From: JAUIEH01 sp964483375
GTDB lineage: Bacteria > Pseudomonadota > Alphaproteobacteria > Caulobacterales > Maricaulaceae
Assembly: GCA_964483375.1 (NCBI GenBank)
Contig: CAZABJ010000009.1
Coordinates: forward strand, 1-59,010
Length of the DNA stretch: 59,010 bases
Direction of reading: 5' to 3'
In this document: in pieces, positions 16,751 through 26,045 of the stretch
Position numbering within the stretch: the stretch's first letter is position 1
Layout of the letters: each line of letters starts with the position of its first letter
Position numbers and translations under genes: made by a program
Notes under the pieces: model-generated
Database searches by the model: none
What the model saw: only the letters and a program-made list of their open reading frames with translations
Told to the model about the DNA's origin: nothing

Positions 16751-17418
16751 CTACAATCCGAAGCGCGCCCAATGCGCGCGTTCCTCCACCGCCTCGATCG
16801 CCGCCCGGGTCCCCGCGCCGAGCAGACGCCGCCCCAAAGGCGGTTTGGCGATGGGGATGCGGCGGAACCGGATTTTGTCGCCATATTTCTCGCGCAGGAT
16901 TTCGCGCGCGTGCCCGAGGCCGTCGATCAGACCGAGCGGCAGCGCCTCCCGTCCGGTCCAAATGTCGCCCTCAAACAGATCGGCGGCCGGATCCAAGCGA
17001 TCGCGTCGCCGGGCTTTGACCAAATCGATGAAATCGCGGTGGATCACGTCTTGGATGCGGCGCACGAACGCCACGTCGTCCTCGGCTTCAGGCCGGAAGG
17101 GATCCAAGCGGACTTTGTTTTTGCCGGCCGTGTAGACCCGCCGTTCCACGCCCAGTTTCGCCATGGCGTCTTGGAACCCGAACAGCGCGCCGACGACGCC
17201 GATCGAGCCCACCAGCGAGCCCATATCGGCGAAAATCTCATCGCCTGCACAGGCGATCATATACCCCCCTGAGGCCGCCAAGTCCTCGCAGAAGACGAAC
17301 ACCGGCTTGGCCTTCTCTTCGGCCAGCGCGCGGATGCGGTCGTGGATCATGCGCGCCTGGACCGGCGAACCGCCGGGGGAATTGACGATCAGCGCCACGC
17401 AGGGCGCGTCTTTGTAAG
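16751..17418 (-). CDS. sppA: S49-family signal peptide peptidase (SppA/SohB-like), 5' end lost in the assembly gap
   Basis: About 222 C-terminal residues of an S49 serine peptidase, which degrades cleaved signal peptides and membrane fragments in the cytoplasmic membrane. LIVNSPGGSPVQA is the first core motif. EDLAASGGYMIACAGDEI holds the nucleophile serine (ASGG), and SLVGSIGVVGALFGF follows. ERRVYTAGKNKVRLDPFRP is the usual region after the core. The N-terminus, with the membrane anchor if present, falls in or beyond the N run at 17419-17518. A true start cannot be given. Confidence 0.88.
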
Positions 17419-17518
17419 NNNNNNNNNNNNNNNNNNNNNNNNNNNNNNNNNNNNNNNNNNNNNNNNNNNNNNNNNNNNNNNNNNNNNNNNNNNNNNNNNN
17501 NNNNNNNNNNNNNNNNNN
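17419..17518. other. Assembly gap of 100 N
   Basis: Exactly 100 undetermined bases, a conventional placeholder for a gap of unknown size. It removes the start of the S49 peptidase gene and the end of the methyltransferase gene. Additional sequence or genes may be missing here. Confidence 0.98.
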
Positions 17519-18252
17519 GTCCACACCCCGTCTTCTCGATGCAGGACAAAGGGCGGCAGCAGCGTGAGCGGGGAACGAACGCCCTTCCTTGCGCGGACGA
17601 GAACGCGTCGCGCCGGAGCGTCGGCGCGCGGATGCACGGGCAACACTTGGGCGCCGCCGGCGCGCCCCTCAATCGCGGCGAGAATGTCGCCCAATCGTTC
17701 GGCGCGATGAATGAGCGTCAGCCGTCCCCGCCCCCGCAACGACCTTAAAGCCGCAGCGATCCAAACCGGCAAACCCGCGTCGCCTGTCAGGAACGCCGCA
17801 CGCCGCGCGGGATCCTTGGGCGGTCGCAACGCCGTTTCATCCTCAAAAAAGGGCGGGTTAAAAAAAACGTGATCAAACGCGTCGCACAGCGCCGTGGGCA
17901 ACGTCGCCACGTCGCCCTCAGTGACGGTGATGCGGTCATGACACCCGTTGCTCGCGACGTTTTCGCGCGCGAGGCTCAGGGCGTCAGGCGCGCGCTCAAG
18001 CCCTGCGAATTCAGCCTCGCCATTGCGTTCCGCCGCGATCAACAACGCCGCCGCCGAACCGCAGCCGAGCTCTAAGGCGCGTTCGCCCGGCCGCACGGTG
18101 ACCGCAGCGCCCAGCAGCACCGTGTCCATTGCGGCGCGATAGCCGGACTCGGGTTGGCGCGCCGTCACGCGCCCGCCGAGAAAGGTCTCAGCCGCGCGGG
18201 TCAACCGGGCCGGCTTCCGCGAGAATGCGCTTTGCGCGTTCAGCGTCGTCAT
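17519..18252 (-). CDS. TrmN6-like tRNA1(Val) adenine-N6 methyltransferase, 3' end lost in the gap
   Basis: A class I SAM-dependent methyltransferase with ALELGCGSAAALLIAAERN (SAM motif I) and the catalytic VFFNPPFFED (NPPF/Y, N6-adenine type). The segment GYRAAMDTVLLGAAV is typical of TrmN6, which modifies A37 of tRNA-Val. The C-terminus is cut by the N run. The ATG at 18252 overlaps the DUF2007 gene by 65 bases; a TTG at 18204, overlapping by 17, is an alternative start. It is read in the same direction as DUF2007 and the S49 peptidase, forming a small group I have seen conserved near polyprenyl synthase in related genomes. Confidence 0.82.
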
Positions 18253-18406
18253 CGGCCACCATGAGGCGGCGTTGAATCGCGGAAATCGACCCTTCAATGG
18301 CGCTGGCGTGGATGTCCATCATGAAGGATTCAACCCCGGCGTCGGCCAACAAAGCTTCCGCCCAGCTCAAACGCACGGGATCGTTAGTGCGAAGAATTTC
18401 GATCAT
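18188..18406 (-). CDS. DUF2007 small protein
   Basis: A 72-residue protein of the DUF2007 (putative signal-transducing) family. Typical parts are the opening IEILRTNDPVRLSWAEALL, the core GVESFMMDIHAS and the DAERAKRILAEAG helix. The start is ATG at 18406, from which the polyprenyl synthase gene diverges. Its real function is not known. It overlaps the start of the methyltransferase gene. Confidence 0.85.
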   Translation of the reverse strand: MIEILRTNDPVRLSWAEALLADAGVESFMMDIHASAIEGSISAIQRRLMVADDDAERAKRILAEAGPVDPRG

Positions 18407-18540
18407 TGATATGCATTTCCTTGAACTATGGGCGGCTGGGCCGTGCATCTGCGACGCATGAGCCCAGCGGCTTTGCTTGCCGGGCGATAGCGCCATTTCT
18501 ATTCTTCGACGCTGTTCACCGCCGCTCAAGGGGCTCGCGC

Positions 18541-19557
18541 TTGTCCGTCACCGCCTCCGCGCATCCCATGCCGGGAACCGACGCGCCGATTCGCCGCCTC
18601 ATGGCGCTGACGGCCGAGGATATGGCTGAAGTCGACGCGATCATCGCGCAACGGATGCAGAGCCCTGTCGGCATGATTCCCGACTTGGCCTCGCATTTGG
18701 TGTCCGCCGGCGGAAAACGCCTGCGCCCCATGCTGACCGTCGCCGCAGCGCGGCTGTGCGGCTATGAGGGCGAGCACCATTTGAAAATCGCCGCAACGGT
18801 GGAGTTCATCCACACCGCGACGCTGTTGCATGATGATGTCGTCGACGACAGCGATCAGCGTCGAGGCCGCCCCGCCGCCCATACGGTATGGGGACGCTCA
18901 GCCAGCGTCTTGGTCGGCGACTTTCTCTTCGCGCGCGCCTTCAACCTGATGGTCGAAGCCGGCTCGCTGCGCGTTCTTGAGATCCTCTCCGCCGCCTCGA
19001 GCGTGATTGCGGAGGGCGAAGTGCGTCAGCTCGCCGCGATTAACGACGTGGAGACGAGCGTCGCGACCTATCTCGAGATCATCGAAGCAAAAACGGCGGC
19101 TTTGTTCGCCGCCGCGGCACAAGTCGGCCCCGTGCTCGCCGGCCGGCCGACCCCCGAAGAATCAGCCTTGGCGCTGTATGGCCGTGAGCTGGGACTGGCG
19201 TTTCAACTTGTGGATGACGCCTTGGACTATGGCGGCGGCGACGCCCGGCTGGGAAAAAACATCGGCGACGATTTTCGAGAGGGCAAAGTCACCATGCCGG
19301 TCGCGCTGGCGCTGGCGGACGGCGAGCAGAGCGAACGCGACTTTTGGGAGCGAGTGATCGCCGGACATAATCAGCGCGAAGGCGACCTCGCCCGCGCCAT
19401 CGACATTCTCAATCGCCATAACACCATCGAACGCACGCTCGCCGCCGCGCGGACCCACGCCGCCTCAGCCCAAGCCGCCCTTGAGGCCGCCCCGCCCCAC
19501 CCGCTGCGTGACGCGCTGCGCGATGTGGCGGATTTCGTGGTCGACCGGGCCTACTGA
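18541..19557 (+). CDS. ispB: Polyprenyl (octaprenyl/decaprenyl) diphosphate synthase
   Basis: A trans-isoprenyl diphosphate synthase that makes the ubiquinone side chain. Both aspartate motifs are present: LLHDDVVDDSDQRRGRP (first) and FQLVDDALDYGGG (second). GGKRLRPMLTVAAARL is the substrate-binding opening, and GKNIGDDFREGKVTMP follows the second motif. I favour the TTG at 18541, which has AAGGGG 7 bases upstream (338 residues). The ATG at 18568 gives 329 residues and lacks a Shine-Dalgarno sequence. The stop overlaps the convergent glycosyltransferase gene by 7 bases. Confidence 0.92.
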   Translation: MSVTASAHPMPGTDAPIRRLMALTAEDMAEVDAIIAQRMQSPVGMIPDLASHLVSAGGKRLRPMLTVAAARLCGYEGEHHLKIAATVEFIHTATLLHDDVVDDSDQRRGRPAAHTVWGRSASVLVGDFLFARAFNLMVEAGSLRVLEILSAASSVIAEGEVRQLAAINDVETSVATYLEIIEAKTAALFAAAAQVGPVLAGRPTPEESALALYGRELGLAFQLVDDALDYGGGDARLGKNIGDDFREGKVTMPVALALADGEQSERDFWERVIAGHNQREGDLARAIDILNRHNTIERTLAAARTHAASAQAALEAAPPHPLRDALRDVADFVVDRAY

Positions 19558-20603
19558 GCCGGACGCGCCTCGGCCTGGCGGTCCATGACCCAAAGGGCTG
19601 ACAGCGCAACGGCGCCGGCGACGAACGCGGCCAACATCACGCCCGCCCCGCCCCAATGCAGCGCCAGCGTCGCGACAAACGCCGCCGCGAGACTGCGCAG
19701 CCCCATTCTTCGGGCGACCGACAGATGACTGTGTCCAGCGATGATGAGGCGCTGATAGGAATGATCGCGGTGCGCTTGGGACAAGCGTTCCCCGCGGCGC
19801 GCCCGCAGCGCCAGCGTGAGGAGAACGTCAGCGAGCACGGGCAGCAGCAACAGCGGCGGCAGATAAACCGCGCCAGAGGGCGCCTGGTTAATGACCGCCA
19901 ATCCCAAACCGGCGAAACATGCGCCGAGAAACAGCGACCCCGCATCGCCCATAAAGACGCACGCGCGGGGTCGCGCGTTCCAGTACAGAAACCCTGCGCA
20001 TCCCCCGACAAGCGCCGCCGCTCCGAGAAGAACCGCCTCAGCGCCGGCGAGCCAGGCGCATGCGGCCAACCCGGCCGCTGCAACCCCGACCGCGCCGCCG
20101 GCCAAGCCGTTTACGCCGTCGATGAAATTCACCGCATTCATCACCGTAAAGACCCACAGCGTCGCCCCGACCAAGGCGAGCCAATAGGGCAGCCGCGCCG
20201 CCACATCGTCGAGGAGCGGCAATTGCTCCGGCGGGCCGGCGAGCGCGGCGACGCCCACGCTTACGACGGCCAAAAGGACGAACCGCACGGGCGGGGCGAT
20301 CTCAAATACGTCGTCCAACCCGCCCAGCACGGCCGCGACCCCAGCGAGCGCGACAACGCCCCCGACCGCCTGGAGCGCGGCGCCCTCATCGGGGCCGAGC
20401 GCAGGCCGCAGCGCCGCTGCGAGCGCGAGCCCCGCGCCCAACCCCGCCGCGACGCCCAAGCCGCCGCTAATCGGCGTCGGCGTTGTATGGCTGGAGCGGG
20501 CATTGGGCGGTTGGGCCGGTCCGCCCGCCACCGCCAGCCCCGTTGCGCCAAGCGCGACCGCGCCGGCGCACGCGACGACGGCCAAAAGAACCAAGAACCC
20601 CAT
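19551..20603 (-). CDS. Glycosyltransferase family 4, WecA/MraY-like polyprenyl-phosphate sugar-1-P transferase
   Basis: A 350-residue polytopic enzyme with about ten membrane helices. NAVNFIDGVNGLAGG is the conserved Asp-rich loop, FMGDAGSLFLGA the metal-binding loop and RDHSYQRLI the His loop of WecA-type enzymes. It transfers a sugar-1-phosphate to undecaprenyl phosphate for O-antigen or other surface glycans. It is too far from peptidoglycan genes and lacks MraY-specific features. The ATG at 20603 begins directly at the first membrane helix (GFLVLLAVVACAG); frame upstream of this is low-quality. It ends convergently with ispB and starts 59 bases after the ispE stop. Confidence 0.88.
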   Translation of the reverse strand: MGFLVLLAVVACAGAVALGATGLAVAGGPAQPPNARSSHTTPTPISGGLGVAAGLGAGLALAAALRPALGPDEGAALQAVGGVVALAGVAAVLGGLDDVFEIAPPVRFVLLAVVSVGVAALAGPPEQLPLLDDVAARLPYWLALVGATLWVFTVMNAVNFIDGVNGLAGGAVGVAAAGLAACAWLAGAEAVLLGAAALVGGCAGFLYWNARPRACVFMGDAGSLFLGACFAGLGLAVINQAPSGAVYLPPLLLLPVLADVLLTLALRARRGERLSQAHRDHSYQRLIIAGHSHLSVARRMGLRSLAAAFVATLALHWGGAGVMLAAFVAGAVALSALWVMDRQAEARPAQ

Positions 20604-20662
20604 GAGCGAGCGTCTCCGCGGCCAGCAAGGCTCCTTTCCCTGCGCCAAGCCCCGCCGCGCCG

Positions 20663-21580
20663 TCAAATGCTATCCTGGGCGCCCCGCAGGATGACCGCGC
20701 GGACCCACCACCCCGGCCGCGCCGCGGCGATCCGCGCCGCCGCCTTCTCCGCCATCAAAGCGTCGTCGAATAGGCCGAAACAGGTGGCGCCGGATCCGCT
20801 CATCCGGGACAAGCGACACCCTTTGGCCGCGGTCAACTCAGCCAAAACGTCAGCGATTTCGGGCGCGATCGTCACTGCGACATTGGTCAGGTCATTGGCG
20901 CCGGCGGCGATAACCTGCAACGCCTCCGGCAAGGTCTCTGCGTGATACAAAACGGGTTCGGGGGACGCATACGCCCCGCCCCGCGCGGCGAGAGTTTTGA
21001 AAATCTGAGCCGTGGACACCGCCGTCCCGGGATTGACGAGAACGGCGGGCAAAGCCGGCCAAGCGGCCAGCGGCGCGACCACATCCCCCAAGCCCCGCAT
21101 CACGAGCGGACGCGATGTCACGCATGCCGGCGCGTCCGCCCCGCACGCCTTCCCAGCGATTGCAGCGAGCGCTCCCAGCGGCCAATCAAGCGCCCAAAGC
21201 TGGTTGAGCCCGCGCAAGACGGCGGCCGCGTCCGCTGAGCCGCCGCCAATGCCTGAGGCGATCGGCAAGCGCTTTTCCAAGTGGAGCGCGAGGCCGTCTG
21301 ATGTGCGCCGGGCAAGCTTCGCCATCGCCGAGGCGGCCGTGAGCGGCGACAAGGACTGCGCATCCCCGACTTCTTGCCGCAGCGCATCGGCGAACGGCCC
21401 GCTTAATGTCAGAGTGCGACGCCCCGGTTCGTTCTTGGGCGTAAGGGTGATCCAATCGCCTTCGTCGGCGAAGACCACCAAGCTTTCGAGGTCGTGATAG
21501 CCATCCGCGCGCCGTCCGGTGACGGCGAGCGTGAGGTTGATCTTAGCCGGCGCAAAGATGCGCAGCGAAACGGGGCTCAA
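20663..21580 (-). CDS. ispE: 4-diphosphocytidyl-2-C-methyl-D-erythritol kinase
   Basis: A GHMP kinase of the MEP isoprenoid pathway, 305 residues. It opens with the family motif FAPAKINLTLAVTGRRADGY. The phosphate-binding loop is PIASGIGGGSADAAAVLRG near residue 110, and the C-terminal GHMP motif is MSGSGATCFGLF. It overlaps the upstream TPR lipoprotein gene by 4 bases, so they are translated together. ispH of the same pathway is at 46620. Confidence 0.95.
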   Translation of the reverse strand: MSPVSLRIFAPAKINLTLAVTGRRADGYHDLESLVVFADEGDWITLTPKNEPGRRTLTLSGPFADALRQEVGDAQSLSPLTAASAMAKLARRTSDGLALHLEKRLPIASGIGGGSADAAAVLRGLNQLWALDWPLGALAAIAGKACGADAPACVTSRPLVMRGLGDVVAPLAAWPALPAVLVNPGTAVSTAQIFKTLAARGGAYASPEPVLYHAETLPEALQVIAAGANDLTNVAVTIAPEIADVLAELTAAKGCRLSRMSGSGATCFGLFDDALMAEKAAARIAAARPGWWVRAVILRGAQDSI

Positions 21581-23298
21581 GGGTCGGAGGCGAGCACGGA
21601 CACGGGCTCGCTGGGCAAGCCCTCGACCAGTTTCATCTCCAAGGTCGCACGCAGCTCTTCGTCAGGATCAAGCGAAAGTGAGCGGGTCCACTGATAGCTG
21701 GCCTCCAAGCGCCGCCCGACACGCCAATAAGCGTCGCCCAAATGGTCGTTGATGACCGGGTCCTCAGGCGACAACTCAACGGCGCGCTCCAAATGGCGGA
21801 CCGCCTCCTCAAACTCGCCCAGCCGGTAATGCGCCCAGCCCAGGCTGTCGACGATGGCGCCGGAGTCCGGGTCAAGTTCGACCGCGCGCCGGATGAGCTC
21901 AAACGCCTCTTCCAAACGCTCGCCCCGATCGACCCAGCTATAGCCGAGATAGTTCAGCGTCGTGGCTTCGTCGGGCGACAGGCGCAGCGCCGTCAGCAGA
22001 TCCGCTTCGGCTTGAGGCCAGCGGTCCATCCGCTCATGGCTCACGCCCCGGCTGAAATAGAGACGCCAATCGGCTGCGGTCGGTTCGCCCTCAATTTCGG
22101 CGATGAGGCCGTCAAACACCGCGGCGGCTTCCTCATACCGTTCCGCAGAGCGATAGGCTTGCCCCAGCGCCATGCGGGCTGAGGGGTCGCCTGTCGCGTC
22201 GCTGAGCGCCTCCAGGGCGGCGATGGCCGAGGTCAGGTCGTCGCGCCGAATATGGGTCCAGGCTGCGGAAATTTGGGACGGCAAAAAGTAAACCGATCCT
22301 GGCTGCGCAGCGCCGAGAACCTCGTGCGCCCGATCGTCAAGACCCACCCGGGTGAGGATCTCGCCCAAGAGATACCGCGCCGCGGAATTGTTCGGATCCA
22401 GATAGAGCGAGAGTTGCAGATAGACGCTGGCGAGTTCGGCGTGCTGACCGCCGATAAGCTGCGCGGCGGGACCGAACACGCCGGCTGACGCGCCGGCGGC
22501 CGCCGATGAAACGAACGGTTCAGGCCGCTCGCCGCGCGCAATGCGCTCCAAACCCAAACGCGACACCGAGTCCTCAGGCGATGACTGCAAGCGCTCGCCG
22601 TATAAAGCGCCGGCTTCGGCCGAACGGCCGGACCGTTCCAGCCACCGACCATAGGCGTCCACCGACACCCCGCTGAGCAGACCGGTCGCCAGCGCGTTTT
22701 GGAAGCTGCGTTCGGCTTCCTGCGCCCGCCCCGCCCGGTCGAGGATCAGGGCGCGGTGAAGCGTCATCATATGGGCGAGAATCGGCGCGTCTTCAGGCGC
22801 GTCGAGCGCGCTCAAAGCCTGATTGATTTCACCCGCGCCTTCATGGGCCCAGGCAAGCACGAGCGCGCCGATCACCCGGTTGAAGGGGCCCAGGTCGCGG
22901 CCCTCCAAATAGCCCTGAGCGCGCTCATACCGCCCTGCGCGCATGGCCTCAGAAGCCAACAGAATGCGGGCCAACCGGTCCGCCGGTTCGATGGCGACCG
23001 CGCGACGGGCGAGCGCGACGGCTTCCTCCATGTCCCCGCCCGCCAAGGCGCTGGTGAAGGCGCGCTCGATCAGGAAGGGATTGTCGGGCTCCAGGGCGAG
23101 CGCGCGTTCATAGTAGGCGGCGGCTGATACGGTGTCGTCGTTCGCCAACGCATAACGCGCCGCGAGGAACGCGCCATAGACATTGGTGTCCGCCTCGTCG
23201 CGGCCGCTGGGGGAGACGCTGGGCGTCGCACAGGCGGTAAGAAGCGCCCCTGTCATCGCTGCGGCGACCAGACCCGCTCGGGCAATCAACATTCTCAT
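21577..23298 (-). CDS. TPR-repeat lipoprotein
   Basis: A 573-residue periplasmic lipoprotein. The ATG at 23298 starts a type II signal (MLIARAGLVAAAMTGALLTAC) whose lipobox cysteine is about residue 23; an ATG three codons upstream is possible. The body is tetratricopeptide repeats: AAAYYERALALEPDNPFLIE near the N-terminus, and a clear C-terminal run ending EEAFELIRRAVELDPDSGAI and ERAVELSPEDPVINDHLGDA. Proteins of this type are common in Alphaproteobacteria and act as scaffolds for envelope complexes. The specific partner is not known. It is coupled to ispE by a 4-base overlap. Confidence 0.88.
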   Translation of the reverse strand: MRMLIARAGLVAAAMTGALLTACATPSVSPSGRDEADTNVYGAFLAARYALANDDTVSAAAYYERALALEPDNPFLIERAFTSALAGGDMEEAVALARRAVAIEPADRLARILLASEAMRAGRYERAQGYLEGRDLGPFNRVIGALVLAWAHEGAGEINQALSALDAPEDAPILAHMMTLHRALILDRAGRAQEAERSFQNALATGLLSGVSVDAYGRWLERSGRSAEAGALYGERLQSSPEDSVSRLGLERIARGERPEPFVSSAAAGASAGVFGPAAQLIGGQHAELASVYLQLSLYLDPNNSAARYLLGEILTRVGLDDRAHEVLGAAQPGSVYFLPSQISAAWTHIRRDDLTSAIAALEALSDATGDPSARMALGQAYRSAERYEEAAAVFDGLIAEIEGEPTAADWRLYFSRGVSHERMDRWPQAEADLLTALRLSPDEATTLNYLGYSWVDRGERLEEAFELIRRAVELDPDSGAIVDSLGWAHYRLGEFEEAVRHLERAVELSPEDPVINDHLGDAYWRVGRRLEASYQWTRSLSLDPDEELRATLEMKLVEGLPSEPVSVLASDP

Positions 23299-23362
23299 GA
23301 CCGTCATCGTCGCTTGAAGGACGCAACGCGACAAGCACGCGCGGCGCCGTTAACTGAGCTTG

Positions 23363-25048
23363 TCACATGTTTGGGTAATTGGGCCCGCCGCCGCCCTCCG
23401 GCGTGACCCAGCTGATGTTCTGGTTTGGGTCTTTGATGTCGCAGGTTTTGCAGTGCACGCAATTCTGCGCGTTGATTTGGAAACGCACGTCTCCCGCGCC
23501 GTCGTCGACCCACTCATAAACGCCCGCGGGGCAATAGCGGTTCGACGGCCCGGCGAAGGTTTCGTACTCACTGGCTTTTTGCAGCGCCTCGTCTGAGACG
23601 ACCAGGTGAACGGGCTGGTCTTCCTCGTGGTTCGTGGCGGAGTAGGCGATGTTGGTGAGCTTATCGAAACTCAGGACGCCGTCGGGCCGCGGATATTCGA
23701 TGGGTTTGTGCTTGGAGGCCGGCTCAAGCGCCTCATAATCGGCGCCGCCATGGGACAGCGACCCATTGAAGGACAAGAAGGAAAACCCGCCGAACACGGT
23801 GGTCGTCCACATGTCGAACCCGCCCAGCATCACCCCGCCGACGCTGCCGAACTTCGACCAAAGCGGCTTCACGTTCCTGACCTTGCGCAGGTCTTTGTAA
23901 GCCCAGCTCGCCCGCCAGGCCTCGTTGTAAGCCTCTAAGGAATCATTCGACCGCCCCGCGGCGAGGGCCGGCGCGACGGCCTCCGCGGCCAGCATGCCGG
24001 TTTTCATGGCGTTGTGGGTGCCCTTCAGCCGCGGGACATTCACCAGACCGACCGCGCAGCCGACCACGATCCCGCCGGGGAACACCATCTCCGGGGCCGA
24101 TTGAAGGCCGCCTTCGGTGATCGCGCGCGCGCCATAGGCGACCCGCTCCCCGCCTTCGAAGTAATGGGCCAACGCTGGGTGGTGCTTGCAGCGTTGGAAC
24201 TCGTCATAGGGCGAGATGTAGGGATTTTTGTAGTTCAGGTGGACGACGAAGCCGACCGAGATGAAGTTGTCGTCGAAGTGATAGAGGAACGAGCCGCCGC
24301 CGGTTTTTCCGTCAAGCGGCCAGCCCATGGTGTGTTGAACCAGGCCGGGCTCGAACGCGCCGTCCGGCACTTTCCACAGCTCTTTGATCCCAATGCCGAA
24401 TTTGGGCGGCTCTTTGCCGGCGCCGAGCCCGTAACGGGCGATCAATTGCTTGGAGAGCGACCCCCGCGCGCCTTCCGCCACAATGGTGTAGCGCGCGCGG
24501 ATGTCGATGCCAGGGGTGTACATGCCGCCCTTTTGCTCGCCGTCCCGGCCCACGCCCATATCACCGATGCGCACGCCTGCGACCGCGTCATGCTCGTCAT
24601 ACAATGCCGAGGCGACGGCGAAGCCGGGGTAAATCTCAACGCCCAGCTCTTCAGCGCGTTCGCCGAGCCAGCGGCAGAGATTCCCCAGCGAGGCGATGAA
24701 GCAGCCATGATTGCTCATCAGCGGCGGCATGATGAAGCCGGGCAGGCCCATGGCGCCGGAGGGGCCCAGAACCATGAATTTGTCTCGCGTCACCGGCGTG
24801 GCGAGCGGCGCGCCGTCGTCACGCCAATCAGGAAACAACTCGCTCAGCGCCTTGGGATCGATGACCGCGCCGGACAGAATATGCGCGCCGACTTCAGAGC
24901 CTTTCTCCAAGACCGCAACAGAGATGTCCGTATCCGTCTCGGCGGCGAGTTGTTTCAAGCGAATCGCTGCGGACAGCCCGGCGGGTCCCGCGCCGACGAC
25001 CACTACGTCGTATTCCATCACGTCGCGTTCGATCTCAGCCTCGCTCAT
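23363..25048 (-). CDS. Electron transfer flavoprotein-ubiquinone oxidoreductase
   Basis: A 561-residue ETF-QO, passing electrons from acyl-CoA and amino-acid dehydrogenases via ETF to ubiquinone. The FAD motif VVVGAGPAGLSAAIRLKQL is at the N-terminus. The central KELWKVPDGAFEPGLVQHTM and the C-terminal 4Fe-4S cluster domain are diagnostic. The four cysteine ligands are C of NRYCPAGVYEW and the three of NCVHCKTCDIKDP. Full length for the family. It is a monotopic membrane enzyme. It stands alone, with the TPR/ispE genes downstream. Confidence 0.97.
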   Translation of the reverse strand: MSEAEIERDVMEYDVVVVGAGPAGLSAAIRLKQLAAETDTDISVAVLEKGSEVGAHILSGAVIDPKALSELFPDWRDDGAPLATPVTRDKFMVLGPSGAMGLPGFIMPPLMSNHGCFIASLGNLCRWLGERAEELGVEIYPGFAVASALYDEHDAVAGVRIGDMGVGRDGEQKGGMYTPGIDIRARYTIVAEGARGSLSKQLIARYGLGAGKEPPKFGIGIKELWKVPDGAFEPGLVQHTMGWPLDGKTGGGSFLYHFDDNFISVGFVVHLNYKNPYISPYDEFQRCKHHPALAHYFEGGERVAYGARAITEGGLQSAPEMVFPGGIVVGCAVGLVNVPRLKGTHNAMKTGMLAAEAVAPALAAGRSNDSLEAYNEAWRASWAYKDLRKVRNVKPLWSKFGSVGGVMLGGFDMWTTTVFGGFSFLSFNGSLSHGGADYEALEPASKHKPIEYPRPDGVLSFDKLTNIAYSATNHEEDQPVHLVVSDEALQKASEYETFAGPSNRYCPAGVYEWVDDGAGDVRFQINAQNCVHCKTCDIKDPNQNISWVTPEGGGGPNYPNM

Positions 25049-25187
25049 GGGCCCGCCTCCCTTTTTCGCACGCGCCGCTTTTTGCGCGCTTTGCGCCGGC
25101 TTATCGTAAGCTCCTTTCGTGAGCTAGGTCTGCAGGCGATGTCGAAAAGCGTCGCTAGGCCTTTCGATGGTCGCAGGCGCCTTCTCC

Positions 25188-26045
25188 ATGCCCCACGCCA
25201 CTGATCCGACCCGCGCCGCAAAAGCCCTTATCGCATGGTGGCGAGAGGCCGGCGTAGATGCGCCTGAAATCGCGCCTGCGCCCGCAAATGCGCCCCCCGG
25301 GTCGCAGCCCGCGCCCAAACAGTCGCCGCAACGCCCCTCGTTCACAGAACGGGTTCGCGGCGGGGACCGTCCCTCCCCGGCCGCGAAGCCGGCCCCGCCG
25401 CCTCAGCTTCCCGCCTCTTCCCCCTTCGAAGACACGCTGAGCGCCGCGCGCCGGGCCGCCGACGCAGCCCGTTCCCTCGATGCGCTGAAGGCGGCGCTTG
25501 AGACCTTTGAGAGCCACCCTCTTCACGCCGCCGCCACGACGACCGTGTTCGCACGCGGCGCGCGCGACGCCTCGGTGATGGTGGTGGGCGAAGCGCCCGG
25601 TCGGGAGGAAGACGCTCAAGGTTCGCCGTTTGTCGGTCGCTCGGGACAGCTTATGGACGCCATGTTCGCTGCGATCGGGCTGTCGGCGGAGGAAAATCTC
25701 TACATCACCAACATTCTCAACTGGCGGCCGCCGGGAAACCGCAATCCGAGCGCTGAGGAAATCGCGCTGTGCGCGCCGTTCATCGAGCGGCATATCGCGT
25801 TGAAAGCGCCGAAAATATTGGTGCTCGCGGGGGGCGTGTCGGCGAAGGCGCTGCTAAAGACCGACCAGGGCATCATGCGGTTGCGCGGCCGCTGGGCGAG
25901 CTATCGTCCAGCCTCCGCCTCGGCGGACGAGATCCCGGCGCTCGCGATCTACCACCCGGCGTTTCTCTTGCGGCGTCCTATCGCCAAGCGCGAAGCGTGG
26001 GCTGATCTTCTGAACCTGGAGGCGCGGCTCAAAACGTCGGCCTGA
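25188..26045 (+). CDS. Uracil-DNA glycosylase, family 4-like
   Basis: A 285-residue protein with a low-complexity Pro/Ala N-terminal third and a UDG domain from about residue 115. VMVVGEAPGREEDAQGSPFV is the active-site motif of family 4, NILNWRPPGNRNPSAEEIAL the substrate loop and YHPAFLLRR the C-terminal motif. In canonical family 4 enzymes four cysteines bind a 4Fe-4S cluster. Here only one equivalent Cys (IALCAPF) is visible; the expected N-terminal pair is replaced (FESHPLH) and the WRPPG position is Trp. The start could be 25167 or 25188. The last 17 bases overlap the convergent gene. Confidence 0.88.
   Translation: MPHATDPTRAAKALIAWWREAGVDAPEIAPAPANAPPGSQPAPKQSPQRPSFTERVRGGDRPSPAAKPAPPPQLPASSPFEDTLSAARRAADAARSLDALKAALETFESHPLHAAATTTVFARGARDASVMVVGEAPGREEDAQGSPFVGRSGQLMDAMFAAIGLSAEENLYITNILNWRPPGNRNPSAEEIALCAPFIERHIALKAPKILVLAGGVSAKALLKTDQGIMRLRGRWASYRPASASADEIPALAIYHPAFLLRRPIAKREAWADLLNLEARLKTSA

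Noticed and set aside
24014..25204. Long plus-strand frame antisense to ETF-QO
   Set aside because: No recognisable motif; ETF-QO on the opposite strand is unambiguous.
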